NCBI RefSeq assembly: GCF_001429725.1
Contig: NZ_LMHV01000002.1
Coordinates: 1 to 64,000, forward strand
Direction: 5' to 3'
DNA: 64,000 nucleotides
Source: Rhizobium sp. Root708
GTDB lineage: Bacteria > Pseudomonadota > Alphaproteobacteria > Rhizobiales > Rhizobiaceae
This document shows positions 27,571 to 36,748 of the stretch, piece after piece. The notes under the pieces are model-generated. The model was not told the origin of the DNA and searched no databases. It worked only from the letters and a program-made list of their open reading frames with translations. Numbering within the stretch: position 1 is the stretch's first letter; the number at the start of each line of letters is the position of its first letter. The translations under genes were made by a program, and so were the position numbers.

Positions 27571-28422
27571 ATGAAACATCCAACCTACCACCGCGTGGAT
27601 GTCGACGGCATCGACATCTTTTTTCGGCAGGCTGGAGAACCGGCGAAGCCGACCCTGCTGCTGCTTCACGGCTTCCCATCTTCAAGCCACATGTTTCGCG
27701 ATCTCATTCCGCAGCTCGCTGACCGGTTTCACCTGATCGCACCCGACATACCGGGGTTCGGTCAGTCCGCATCGCCTTCTCGTGAACAGTTTGCCTACAC
27801 GTTCGACAATCTTGCCAATGTCGTCGCAAGATTCATCGAAATCTTAGGCATTGAAAGTTTCGCTCTTTATACTTTCGACATCGGAGCACCGATCGGGTTC
27901 CGGATCGCGATGGAGCGTCCCGAGCGCGTGACCGCGATCATTTCTCAGAATGGCAATGCCTACGAGGAGGCTTTGGGCGACGTCTGGGAACCGATCAGGC
28001 GCTACTGGGCCGAACCGAACCAGACCAATCGAGAAGCGTTGCGTGAGATCTTGAAACCTGCGGCAATCCGCTGGCAGTACGAGCACGGCGTTTCGAGCTT
28101 GTCGGACATTTCACCCGATGGTTATTCGCTGGACGCATTCTACATGGCGCGCCCTGATGCCGAGGAAATCCAGCTCGACATTGCGCTCGATTATGCGAGT
28201 AACGTGGCTATGTACCCTGCCTTCCAGGCCTATTTTCGCGAGCATCGGCCCCGGCTTCTGGCGGTCTGGGGTGACAAGGATCCATTCTTTTTGCCGGTGG
28301 GTGCAGAAGCGTTCCGACGGGATTTGCCGGATGCGGAGGTTCGTCTCCTCGACACCGGACATTTCGCGGTGGAGACGCACGGCTCGGAGATCGCCGCCGC
28401 CATTGTGGCCTTCCTGGTTTAG
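27571..28422 (+). CDS. cytosolic alpha/beta hydrolase, paralogue of the exported one
   Basis: A 283-residue hydrolase without a leader. HGFP is at 33-36, the nucleophile elbow TFDIGAPIG has Asp103, and DTGHFAVET supplies the His. Long identical stretches with the protein at 25394 (for instance SSHMFR, LIP, LADR, IAPD, GQSA, FAYTF, QNGNAY) show recent duplication. Family members include epoxide hydrolases and haloalkane dehalogenases. It starts 12 bases after the DUF1348 stop, completing the cluster. Confidence 0.85.
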   Translation: MKHPTYHRVDVDGIDIFFRQAGEPAKPTLLLLHGFPSSSHMFRDLIPQLADRFHLIAPDIPGFGQSASPSREQFAYTFDNLANVVARFIEILGIESFALYTFDIGAPIGFRIAMERPERVTAIISQNGNAYEEALGDVWEPIRRYWAEPNQTNREALREILKPAAIRWQYEHGVSSLSDISPDGYSLDAFYMARPDAEEIQLDIALDYASNVAMYPAFQAYFREHRPRLLAVWGDKDPFFLPVGAEAFRRDLPDAEVRLLDTGHFAVETHGSEIAAAIVAFLV

Positions 28423-28726
28423 AAGATCATCAACGCCCCACCGCTTTCTCGCGATGCCGGCATCGCGAGTTCTTCCTGTTTGATAGGGCACTCAGGAACT
28501 GCCATTGCTTGCCAGTCGAAATCTCCCTCACCTCAGCAGATGACGGCGTCATCGAGGCAAAGGCATTCATCACCCTCCATGTGATCACTGGCGGCCTATC
28601 ACCCCATATCTCTCTTAAATCGACCTCCTGACGATGACTAGAAATCTGTTTAATCAACGCTCGAAATGGGTGACAGCTGACCGCAATCGTGGGTAGTTAT
28701 TACGTTCATACGTTCGGAGTGAAGAT
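28423..28726. other. gap before the LprI-like gene
   Basis: About 300 bases with lower GC toward 28640-28720 (AATCAACGC, TTATTACG), consistent with a promoter for the LprI-like gene. No gene, repeat or hairpin stands out. Confidence 0.35.
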
Positions 28727-29422
28727 ATGCGGAAGCTTGCCTGGTCAATTGCGTTGCTTAGCTCACTCTTTGCGTGTTCTGCAGTAAACGGGGCGGGTTT
28801 CAATTGCTCCAGGGCAAAGACCCCTGACGAAAAGCTTGTTTGTCATGACCCGCTACTCTCACACCTCGATGACCTGTTCAACGCCCGGTATGCCGCCAAT
28901 AAGAAGCTGGCGTCCAGCAACGATGACAACCATGCGGCTCGCAACTTCCTCGCAGATCGCCGAGAATGTCGCGATGACCGTCCGTGCGTTTTAAGTGCTT
29001 ACTTGGCGATCCTGTGGGAGATATCGCCTGACAAGAACGACTTCATGTCTGAAATTTCGGCGCAATCTCTCGCTAACGGGCAGCAGTCCAGCACTTCGGC
29101 AATACCAACAAAGATCGGCCAGTGCACGATGACTTCGGTGACCGATGTCCATCCCCGTGTCGGCGCCGAAGGCGTTCCAACCACAGATCAAGATTTCGAT
29201 TCCGGGACAGGTATCGACTACGCCAACGACGGCTATCAGGTATCTTATTTCCGCGAGGATGCCCTGATCGATTCAAAAGCGGGCGATCCAGTGGAGATGT
29301 GCCTTGTGGAAATTGATCGAGATTGTGATCCTGATGAGGACGGCCACTTGTTCCTCGTAACGAACAATAGGACGCATCAAACCTGGATATTGCCGGAAGC
29401 GCAGCACAAGTGTGGCCGATAG
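28727..29422 (+). CDS. secreted LprI-like protein (lysozyme-inhibitor-type domain)
   Basis: A 231-residue protein with a signal peptide (MRKLAWSIALLSSLFACSAVNGA). The mature N-terminus has the LprI pattern (FNCSRAKTPDEKLVCHDPLLSHLDDL, then ADRRECRDDRPCV) with four Cys that likely form disulfides. This domain is found in mycobacterial LprI, a lysozyme inhibitor, and in many proteobacterial periplasmic proteins. The remaining 120 residues are of unknown fold and hold two more Cys pairs (GQCTM, MCLVEIDRDCDPDEDG, HKCGR). Its function here is unknown. Confidence 0.75.
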   Translation: MRKLAWSIALLSSLFACSAVNGAGFNCSRAKTPDEKLVCHDPLLSHLDDLFNARYAANKKLASSNDDNHAARNFLADRRECRDDRPCVLSAYLAILWEISPDKNDFMSEISAQSLANGQQSSTSAIPTKIGQCTMTSVTDVHPRVGAEGVPTTDQDFDSGTGIDYANDGYQVSYFREDALIDSKAGDPVEMCLVEIDRDCDPDEDGHLFLVTNNRTHQTWILPEAQHKCGR

Positions 29423-29890
29423 GGATGTGCCGGCGATCCGAGAGTTCAGATCTTCCTGGGCGGCGGGACCTACGACGTCATTCGAGACGATAACGATCGC
29501 AATGGCCGTTTTAGGAGGGCGTCCACGGCGACGTCGGTTCGGACATTCAAGGAGCGCGGCGAGCGGACGATCGCATGGGCAACTCCGGATAAGGCGCCTC
29601 GACGCGTTCAAGAGGTGGAACACAAGTCGCTGCTGGTGGAAGCCTGAGGGGTCGCGTCAAAAAACGCTCGGTCTGGCGGGCAAGCGATAGCGCCCGGATC
29701 AAAAGCAACGGCACTTACGCGCCCTCCCGACCGCGGCTTGGGTCGATAATGTCGGCATACGACACGTTTGGGGAAAGAAATTCCCGTCTCTTTCGACGTC
29801 GCCGAAAAATGAAATCTATAATTTCTATGTAATTAATCGCATCATTTCGCCACCTATCGGCTCCCGAGCCAAAATGAGTGGAGGACGCAA
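29423..29890. other. 468-base gap, no gene recognised
   Basis: Short open frames exist near 29410-29690 but none has a recognisable domain or ribosome site. The right 100 bases are AT-rich (AATTTCTATGTAATTAAT) and probably hold the promoter of the monooxygenase operon. Confidence 0.35.
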
Positions 29891-31237
29891 ATGACGCGAC
29901 AGATCAAACTTGGTGCCTTTTTGCCGGGAGGCGGGCAGCATATCGCTTCCTGGCGTCATCCCGACCAACCTCTCGACGGCGCGGTCAATCTCAAGTTTCA
30001 CATCGAGCTGGCGCAAGCCGCCGAACGTGGACTGTTCGATGCTTACTTCCTCGCCGACGGGCTGGCTGTTGCCTTTGGGGGCGGCGTCGAAGGCGGAAAT
30101 GCCAAGGTAGCGGGTTTCGAGCCGCTCACGCTCTTTTCCGCGCTTGCCCCTTTTACCGAGCACCTCGGTTACATCGCGACGGCGTCCACCACATACGAAG
30201 AGCCTTACGCGGTTGCGCGCAAGTTCGCGTCGCTTGATCTCATCTCCGGCGGACGGGCCGGATGGAACGTCGTCACCACGGCCACCGAGGCTGCGGCAAA
30301 AAATTTCAATCTGGATCAGCAACTGCCGCATGCGGCGCGATATCGACGCGCGGCCGAGCATGTCGAAGTGGTGAAAAAACTCTGGGAGAGCTTCGAGGAC
30401 GACGCGTTCATCCGCGATCGTGCAAGCGGTGTCTATTTTGATGTAGACAAGGTCCACCGTACCGACCACCGCGGCGAGCACTTCAAGGTCGAGGGCCCGT
30501 TGAACGTTCCGAGATCGCCGCAGGGACATCCGGTCATCGTGCAGGCCGGTCAATCGGAAGATGGTCGTGGCCTGGCAGCCTCTACGGCCGAAGTGATCTT
30601 CACCGCTCACCAGAAACTGCACACTGCCCAGGAATTCTACAGGGACATCAAGAACCGGGCGCGCGCCATCGGTAGAAATCCGTCCCATGTCCTTGTCATG
30701 CCGGGCGTTTCTCCTTTTGTCGGGCGTACCGAAGAGGAGGCGCGCGAGAAATACGAGCGCCTGACGAGCCTAATTATCGAGGAAGACGGTCTTGCGCTGA
30801 TCAATGCGCTGAGCGGAGGTGAGCTCGACCTTGCCGGTGCCGATCTGGATGGCCCTTTGCCGCCAGCACCGCCGACCGAAGGCATGAAGAGCCGTCAGGA
30901 GCTCATTCGGCGGATCGCCGACGAGAACAATTTCTCCATACGCCAACTCTACCAGTGGATCGCCTCGGCTCGCGGACATTTCACCATCGTCGGGTCGGCC
31001 ATCCAGATCGCCGATACACTCCAGGAATGGTTCGAGAACGAAGCGGCTGATGGTTTCAACATCCTGCCGCCTTGGCTGCCGACGGGCCTGACCGATTTCG
31101 TCGAACTGGTGGTTCCCGAGCTCCAGCGCCGAGGCCTGTTCCGTACCGCTTACGAGGGCAAGACGCTTCGCGAAAACCTCGGCCTGCCCTTCCCGCAAAC
31201 CCGCTGGGTATCCGGCTACAACCAAGCCGCGGAATGA
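29891..31237 (+). CDS. LLM-class flavin monooxygenase (NtaA/SnaA/DszA type)
   Basis: A 448-residue protein of the nitrilotriacetate monooxygenase branch of the luciferase-like family. Motifs: LGAFLPGGGQHIASWRHP at the start, ERGLFDAYFLADG, TYEEPYAVARKFASLDLISGGRAGWNVVTT, and GHPVIVQAGQSEDGRGLAA. These enzymes take FMNH2 from a separate reductase and oxidise chelators, organosulfur or dibenzothiophene-type compounds. It is directly followed by SsuC/A/B-like genes, so oxidative desulfonation or N-dealkylation of an imported compound is inferred. No reductase gene is nearby. Confidence 0.9.
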   Translation: MTRQIKLGAFLPGGGQHIASWRHPDQPLDGAVNLKFHIELAQAAERGLFDAYFLADGLAVAFGGGVEGGNAKVAGFEPLTLFSALAPFTEHLGYIATASTTYEEPYAVARKFASLDLISGGRAGWNVVTTATEAAAKNFNLDQQLPHAARYRRAAEHVEVVKKLWESFEDDAFIRDRASGVYFDVDKVHRTDHRGEHFKVEGPLNVPRSPQGHPVIVQAGQSEDGRGLAASTAEVIFTAHQKLHTAQEFYRDIKNRARAIGRNPSHVLVMPGVSPFVGRTEEEAREKYERLTSLIIEEDGLALINALSGGELDLAGADLDGPLPPAPPTEGMKSRQELIRRIADENNFSIRQLYQWIASARGHFTIVGSAIQIADTLQEWFENEAADGFNILPPWLPTGLTDFVELVVPELQRRGLFRTAYEGKTLRENLGLPFPQTRWVSGYNQAAE

Positions 31238-31247
31238 GGAGATAACG

Positions 31248-32090
31248 ATGTCACTTGAAACCGAACAGAGATACGTCCCCACATTTCGCGAGACGCTGGC
31301 ATCAAGGGCCTTCCCGACAAACGTCCTGTTACCCGGGTCAATCAGTTTCCTGTCGCGATGGGGATTGCTCATTGCATTTGCAGTATTCTGGCAAATAGCA
31401 CCCGCGATGGGTTGGACAAACCCAGCGGTCCTGCCGACGCTAAGCTCGATCCTGACGGCACTCTGGAGCGGCATCAATGGCGGTCCGCTATTAAACGATA
31501 TCGCGATCAGTCTTCAGCGGGCCGGCATCGCCTTTGGGGCCGCTGCGGTCGTCGGCATTCCGCTCGGCCTCTTCATGGGACAGGTCAAGCTGATCGAGCG
31601 AAGCCTCGACCCAATCCTGCAGCTGTTTCGGCAGACATCAGCCCTGGCACTCTATCCGGTTTTCATCCTGCTGCTCGGCCTTGGCGAGACATCAAAGATC
31701 TTCGTGATCTTCTGGGCGACGCTCTTTCCGATCCTTCTCGCCACCATTGGCGGCGTCAAGCAGGTCGATCCGAAGCTTCTCGAGATGGCGAGGGTTTACG
31801 GAGCAAAGCCGCTGACGATCTTCCGTCGCGTCGTCCTGCCAGCCTCCCTGCCCCAGATCTTCGTCGGCTTGAGGCTCAGCGCCACCACGTCGCTTTTGCT
31901 GCTCATTGCGGCGGAAATGATCGGGGCGAACTCCGGTGTCGGCTTCCAGGTGATGAACGCGCAGTACAATTTCCAGATTCCGCTGATGTTCGCGGCGATC
32001 TTGCTGCTGGCGCTCCTGGGGCTCTTGGCAAACCTTGTCTTGGAATTGCTGCAGGCCCGGCTTTGCCGCTGGTCCAGGCCCAGATCCTAG
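31248..32090 (+). CDS. SsuC/TauC-like ABC permease
   Basis: A 280-residue membrane permease with about six helices and the EAA-type loop MARVYGAKPLTIFRRVVLPASLPQI. It belongs to the nitrate/sulfonate/taurine (CmpB/SsuC) permease family. GAGGAG precedes the ATG, ten bases after the monooxygenase stop. It pairs with the ATPase at 33155 and the binding protein at 32134. The unusual order permease-binding protein-ATPase differs from SsuEADCB but the components are complete. Confidence 0.9.
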   Translation: MSLETEQRYVPTFRETLASRAFPTNVLLPGSISFLSRWGLLIAFAVFWQIAPAMGWTNPAVLPTLSSILTALWSGINGGPLLNDIAISLQRAGIAFGAAAVVGIPLGLFMGQVKLIERSLDPILQLFRQTSALALYPVFILLLGLGETSKIFVIFWATLFPILLATIGGVKQVDPKLLEMARVYGAKPLTIFRRVVLPASLPQIFVGLRLSATTSLLLLIAAEMIGANSGVGFQVMNAQYNFQIPLMFAAILLLALLGLLANLVLELLQARLCRWSRPRS

Positions 32091-32133
32091 TTTCCCTAAA
32101 CACACCAATCCAATTCTCGATGGAGCACACACA

Positions 32134-33141
32134 ATGACGTTGATATCGCGCCGTTCATTCACACGGCTGGCCGCCGTTATGGCCACGCTTTCCATTTCCA
32201 TCCCAGCGGGCGTGGCTTTTGCCGCCGATCCGGAGCAAGTGACGATCCGGTATCTCTCAAGTCAGGGTGGTCTTTCCGCACACGAACTGGCGGATGCTCT
32301 CGGATACTTCAAGGGAACCGGCATCACCTTGCAGGACGTCGGTTATGCGCAGGGCGGGCCGGCGTCGCTTTTTGCGTTGGCATCCGGCAACGTGGAACTT
32401 GGGAGCGCTGCTACGGCCGCTGTCTTGAATTCCATCGCCGGCGGTAACGACTTCGTTGCCGCCTATGCGTCGAACGGGATCAACAAGACGACTGAAAGCA
32501 TTTTCTATACCCTGGAAGGTAGCCCGATTAAGTCCATCAAGGACCTCGAGGGCAAGACGATCGCCGTCAATACGCTTGGCGCGCACCTCGACTACACTGT
32601 CCGCGAGGCGCTTCATTCCGTTGGCCTCAAGGAGAATGCCGCCAAGCTCGTCGTCGTGCCCGGGCCGCAGCTGGAACAGGTTCTTCGCTCCAAGCAGGTA
32701 GATATCTCCGCCTTCGGCTACTGGCAAAAGACATTCGAGGGTGCCGCTCTCAAGAACGGCCCGCTGCAAAAGGTCTTTGGAGACACCGACGTTCTCGGCG
32801 AAATCGCCGGCGGCTTCGTCGTCCTGCGCCGCGACTGGATCAAGGAACATCCGCAGGCGGCCAAAATCTTCGTCGAGAAATCCCAGGACGCCCTGGAGTT
32901 TGCTCGTACTCACCCCGAGGAAACCAAGGCAGCGATCGCCAAGGCCCTTTCGGCGCGCGGCGAGAATGCGGAGATCGCCCAGTATTTCACCGGCTACGGC
33001 GTTCGCGAAGGCGGCAAGACAATTCCTCGCGACCTGCAGTTCTGGATCGACATCCTTGTACGGGGTGGAACGCTGCCTGCCGGCAAGCTGAAGGCCGAAG
33101 ACATTCTCTACGATCCGGCAAACTTTGCCGCCGCCAACTAG
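32134..33141 (+). CDS. SsuA-like periplasmic binding protein
   Basis: A 335-residue protein with a leader (SRRSFTRLAAVMATLSISIP, cleavage near VAFAA; the RR pair suggests possible Tat export). The mature part is of the NMT1/SsuA type (IRYLSSQGGLSAHELADALGYFKG; NVELGSAATAAVLNSIAGG; DLEGKTIAVNTLG). It binds an organic anion in the periplasm for the permease. GGAG is nine bases before the ATG at 32134; the longer frame from 32035 is rejected. The ligand is unknown. Confidence 0.9.
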   Translation: MTLISRRSFTRLAAVMATLSISIPAGVAFAADPEQVTIRYLSSQGGLSAHELADALGYFKGTGITLQDVGYAQGGPASLFALASGNVELGSAATAAVLNSIAGGNDFVAAYASNGINKTTESIFYTLEGSPIKSIKDLEGKTIAVNTLGAHLDYTVREALHSVGLKENAAKLVVVPGPQLEQVLRSKQVDISAFGYWQKTFEGAALKNGPLQKVFGDTDVLGEIAGGFVVLRRDWIKEHPQAAKIFVEKSQDALEFARTHPEETKAAIAKALSARGENAEIAQYFTGYGVREGGKTIPRDLQFWIDILVRGGTLPAGKLKAEDILYDPANFAAAN

Positions 33142-33154
33142 AGGAGTGATTAAC

Positions 33155-33922
33155 ATGGCGCTTGCTGACGTGGCACCCCGTGGTGAAGTCTCGATCAAGA
33201 ATCTCTCCAAATCCTACTCCATCAATGGACGTCAGCTGAACGTGTTGAGCGGCGTCAATAATCGGGTGCGTCCGGGCGAGTGCCTCGCAATCGTCGGCGC
33301 GTCCGGTTCGGGCAAGACAACGCTCCTGCGGGTGCTGGCCGGTCTGGAGGATGCCGATAGTGGCGAGGTCGCGGTTGACGGCCAACCGATCCGTGGCGTC
33401 GGCAACGACCGCGCCGTAATATTCCAGGAGCCAAGGCTGCTACCCTGGCTCTCGGTCCTCGACAACGTTGCCTTTCCGCTCGAGAACCGCGGTGTAAAAA
33501 AAGCTGCGGCAAGGCAGTTCGCCGCGCGCTATGTGAAGCTCGTTGGTCTTGCCGATTTCGCGGAAGCTCTGCCATCGCAGCTTTCCGGCGGCATGGCCCA
33601 ACGGGTCGGCATCGCCAGAGCCTTGACCGTCCAACCTGGGATCCTGTTGCTCGATGAACCGTTCGGCGCACTTGATGCAATGACGAAGATCTCGATGCAG
33701 GAAGAGCTTGCCCGCATCTGGAGCGAGGAAGCGGTCACCATGATCCTCGTGACGCATGATCTCGAGGAAGCGGTCTTCCTTGCCGACCGGGTTTTGATCC
33801 TTTCCAAGGACAAGGCCCGAACGCACGAGATCGAAGTTGACCTGCCACGCCCGAGGAACAGAAGCGATAGCAAGTTCGTGAAGCTGCGCCAGGAACTCCT
33901 CAACGAGTTCGGCTTGCATTGA
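33155..33922 (+). CDS. SsuB/TauB-like ABC ATPase
   Basis: A 255-residue ATPase. Walker A GASGSGKTT is at about 47-55, the Q-loop reads VIFQEPRLLPWL, the signature LSGGMAQRVGIARAL and Walker B ILLLDEPFGALD. The PRLLPW Q-loop is typical of nitrate/sulfonate importers. GAGGAG precedes the ATG. It completes the four-gene operon with the monooxygenase. Confidence 0.92.
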   Translation: MALADVAPRGEVSIKNLSKSYSINGRQLNVLSGVNNRVRPGECLAIVGASGSGKTTLLRVLAGLEDADSGEVAVDGQPIRGVGNDRAVIFQEPRLLPWLSVLDNVAFPLENRGVKKAAARQFAARYVKLVGLADFAEALPSQLSGGMAQRVGIARALTVQPGILLLDEPFGALDAMTKISMQEELARIWSEEAVTMILVTHDLEEAVFLADRVLILSKDKARTHEIEVDLPRPRNRSDSKFVKLRQELLNEFGLH

Positions 33923-34048
33923 TCCCGCGAATCTTTCCGGCTTTGGAGAGAATACGACCAGGGCTCAAAACCCTGGATCGATTGCCGGCCAGACGTCCCA
34001 CCCGGGGCCAGGTCAACTGGTTTCCCTATCTGCAAACGGCCACCTGAA

Positions 34049-34079
34049 AGACCCGCGCGGCTCATCGCTGCGCGGGTCT
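34049..34079. terminator. bidirectional hairpin between convergent genes
   Basis: AGACCCGCGC (34049-34058) pairs perfectly with GCGCGGGTCT (34070-34079), extendable by a G-T and a G-C pair. It lies between the SsuB-like stop and the MFS gene stop, where both transcripts end. No long T-run is present on either side. Confidence 0.65.
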
Positions 34080-34086
34080 CAAGCAT

Positions 34087-35289
34087 TCAGCCCGCAGTTG
34101 CCATCCTGCGGCGGCTGGCGACGCTGATCAGGGTGGCGCCAAGCAGGGCAGCGACGCCGGCGAAGGCGAAGACGCCCGCCGCGCCCTGGATATCCACAAT
34201 AAGCCCGCCAAGCACGGCGCCGCTCGATATCGCGATCTGAAACGTCGTCAGCATGAGGGCGCCGGCGCTCTCCGCTTCATCGGCGGCCGCCTGTGTGACG
34301 AAGCTCTGCACGCTGACCGGCAATGCACCGAAGGCAAAGCCCCACAGGGCTGTCGCGGCGGCGGCCAGCGCCGGCGCCTCACCGGCGAAGGCAAGCAGGA
34401 AGGTGGTGACCGCGATGCCGCTGGCGGCAAGCGCCATGGCGAGCGTCGTGTTGCGCTCAGCGATCAGGCCGCCGGCGATATTGCCGAGGAAGCCGCCAAT
34501 GCCGAAGGCGAGAAGGATACCGGAAATCGCCTCGACGCCGAAATGCGGCACCGTTTCAAGAAAGGGGCGGATGAAGGTGAAGCCCGCGAAGTGACCGGCA
34601 ACGACGAAGAGCACTGTGGCGAGGCCGAGCCGGATGGCCGGACGGCGCAAGACCGAGGCCATCGTACCTAGGCCGGCCGAACCTGTCGGCGGCATGGCCG
34701 GAAGCGTCAACGCTTGGACGACGAATGCGACAACGCCAAGCGCTGAGGCGATCCAGAAGGCCGCTCGCCAGCCGAACGCCTCGCCGACCCAGGCTCCGAC
34801 AGGCGCCGCACAGACGGTTGCCGCGGACACGCCGGTCATGACGATCGCCATGGCGCGCGGCATCAGCCGCTCCGGCACGAGGCGCATGGCAAGCGCCAGT
34901 GACATTGCCCAGAAGCCGCCAAGCCCGACGCCGAGCAGCGCGCGTGACAGGAGCAGAGTCACCAGCCCGTTTGCCGTGGCGGCGATCAGGCTCGAGATGA
35001 TGAGCAGGCTGGTCAGCGCCAGCAGCGTGTAGCGTCTATCAAAGCGGGCCGTGCCGAGCACGATGCCCGGCCCGGCCAGCGCGCCGACCACGGCCGTGGC
35101 CGTCACCGATTGTCCGGCCGCGCCGAGGCTGACGCCAAGGTCATGCGACATCGGTGTCAGCAGGCTCGCGGGTAGAAATTCCGCCGTGACGAGCCCAAAT
35201 ACACCAAGCGACAGCGAAACAACGCCTGCCCATGCAGCAGGTGTCTCACCCTTCACGGCTGGACGGTTGATCTCCGAGTGAATGTTCAT
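34087..35289 (-). CDS. MFS transporter, arabinose-efflux/drug-export type
   Basis: A 400-residue membrane protein with 12 predicted helices. Motif A variant (GTARFDRRYTLLA) and the pattern AGVVSLSLGVFGLVTAEFLPASLLTPM put it in the DHA1 group with AraJ/YdhP/Bcr-like exporters. The ATG at 35289 has GGAG six bases upstream; the open frame extends far further to 35712 but runs through the promoter region. It is divergent from an AraC gene with a 104-base gap, a usual arrangement for a regulator and its efflux pump. Confidence 0.88.
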   Translation of the reverse strand: MNIHSEINRPAVKGETPAAWAGVVSLSLGVFGLVTAEFLPASLLTPMSHDLGVSLGAAGQSVTATAVVGALAGPGIVLGTARFDRRYTLLALTSLLIISSLIAATANGLVTLLLSRALLGVGLGGFWAMSLALAMRLVPERLMPRAMAIVMTGVSAATVCAAPVGAWVGEAFGWRAAFWIASALGVVAFVVQALTLPAMPPTGSAGLGTMASVLRRPAIRLGLATVLFVVAGHFAGFTFIRPFLETVPHFGVEAISGILLAFGIGGFLGNIAGGLIAERNTTLAMALAASGIAVTTFLLAFAGEAPALAAAATALWGFAFGALPVSVQSFVTQAAADEAESAGALMLTTFQIAISSGAVLGGLIVDIQGAAGVFAFAGVAALLGATLISVASRRRMATAG

Positions 35290-35393
35290 ATGCATCTCCG
35301 TCATTTCTGCGGCGACGCTACGCTCAAGCATCTGGCGTTTCCATGCCGGAAAAGCTATAAAGCATAACAATTCGTCCAAACCTGCCGGAGGCC

Positions 35394-36335
35394 ATGATGA
35401 CCGATCCATTGACCGAGATGCTGCGCGGGCTGCGGCTCGACGGCGTCGAATATGGTCGCTGCCAGCCATCAGCGCCTTGGGCCACCGCCTATCCGGCGAA
35501 GGCCGAAGCGCAATTTCACTTCCTGGCGGCGGGCAGCGCCTATCTGCAGGCACCTGATGGCGAGTGGACGGAGATGCGCCCCGGCGACGCCGTGCTGTTA
35601 CCACGCGGCGATGCGCATGTGCTGGCAAGCGAACCGGGCATTTCGCCGACCCCGGTCGACTGCCTGCCGCGCAAGCCGCTCTGCGATGGCATCGTGGACC
35701 TGCAATGTCCATGCACCGACAGCAACAATCTCATCTTTTTCGCAGTGATGCGCTTCAATGTCGACAAGCGCCATCCGCTCCTCAACCTGATGCCCGATGT
35801 GATGCGCACCAGCGATCTCGCCAAGAGCGAGCCGACGATCCCGCCGCTTCTCGACGCCATGATGCGGGAGGTCGAAATGAACCGGGTGGGCGCCGGCGGT
35901 ATCCTGTCGCGCCTCGCCGACGTGTTGACGGCGACGATCATCCGCACATGGGTGGAGCATGGCTGCGGCGACGCCAGCGGCTGGCTCGCCGCCGTGCGCA
36001 ACCCGGAGGTCGGGCGGGTGCTGGCGGCGATCCACCTCGACCCCGCGCACGACTGGAGCGTGAACGAACTGGCGCGCCACATGGGCGCGTCGCGCTCGGG
36101 TTTCGCCCAGCGCTTCGTCAGCGTCGTCGGCGAGACACCGGCGCGTTATGTGGCGCGGATGCGGATGCACCAGGCCCATGAATGGCTGCGTGAGGGGCAG
36201 CGCGTGGCAGCGGTCGCCGAACGGCTCGGCTACGATTCGGAGGCGTCGTTCAGCCGTGCGTTCAAACGGGTGATCGGCGCTTCACCGAGCCATTTTCGAG
36301 AGAAGCGGAAGGACTATGGCGCTGCGACACCGTGA
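35394..36335 (+). CDS. AraC-family regulator with cupin N-domain
   Basis: A 313-residue protein: an AraC_binding_2/cupin_6 sensor domain (AQFHFLAAGSAYLQAP, MRPGDAVLLPRGDAHVL) and a C-terminal pair of helix-turn-helix motifs (WSVNELARHMGASRSGFAQRF; VAAVAERLGYDSEASFSRAF). GGAGG precedes the ATGATG start. It most likely controls the divergent MFS gene and itself. The inducer is unknown. Confidence 0.9.
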   Translation: MMTDPLTEMLRGLRLDGVEYGRCQPSAPWATAYPAKAEAQFHFLAAGSAYLQAPDGEWTEMRPGDAVLLPRGDAHVLASEPGISPTPVDCLPRKPLCDGIVDLQCPCTDSNNLIFFAVMRFNVDKRHPLLNLMPDVMRTSDLAKSEPTIPPLLDAMMREVEMNRVGAGGILSRLADVLTATIIRTWVEHGCGDASGWLAAVRNPEVGRVLAAIHLDPAHDWSVNELARHMGASRSGFAQRFVSVVGETPARYVARMRMHQAHEWLREGQRVAAVAERLGYDSEASFSRAFKRVIGASPSHFREKRKDYGAATP

Positions 36336-36372
36336 ACGGGGCGATGAGGAGGCAGCGGCCTGAACCAAGGTT

Positions 36373-36543
36373 ATGCGCCTCCGGTCTGGTGTACCGTCTG
36401 CCGATCGTACGTTGCGGATCGCCGATAATATCAAGGCGCTCAAAGTAGATTTCTCCGAGGCCGAACTGGATCGCGCATTTTCACCCGGAGCCATCGTCGG
36501 CAACCGCTACCCCGATTTCGTCATGAAGTGGGCCGCCCAGTAG
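36373..36543 (+). pseudogene. aldo/keto reductase C-terminal remnant
   Basis: The frame ending at the TAG at 36541 encodes ADRTLRIADNIKALKVDFSE, then ELDRAFSPGAIVGNRYPDFV, ending MKWAAQ. This matches the last 50 residues of aldo/keto reductases (the NADPH-binding R-x-x-x-N-x-x-A helix, then the FxPGAxxGxRYP tail). The TIM-barrel core and catalytic Tyr/Lys/His/Asp are missing upstream, where the AraC gene ends. It is a decayed remnant, possibly left by the deletion that joined the flanks. Confidence 0.7.
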
Positions 36544-36610
36544 CCGGCCACAAGGGAATAGAACGACATCGCCGGAATAAAAAGACCCGGTCGAGGCGGG
36601 ACCAACGGAA

Positions 36611-36659
36611 AAGTTGAAAAGCGTCCGCTCAGGGAGACCGGACCGGACGCTTTCAACTT
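36611..36659. repeat. long inverted repeat upstream of the SnoaL-like gene
   Basis: AAGTTGAAAAGCGTCCG (36611-36627) pairs with CGGACGCTTTCAACTT (36644-36659) with one extra A in the left arm; the loop is 16 bases. It lies 90 bases before the next ATG and just after the pseudogene. It could be a terminator for the remnant, an operator or a small mobile-element end. Confidence 0.6.
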
Positions 36660-36748
36660 GGCAACCACTACTTCGGATATTTCCGCAATCTATCACTTCC
36701 CGCTATTTTTTCATTCATCGCGAGAATTCTACGCCCTGGAGATCTAAA

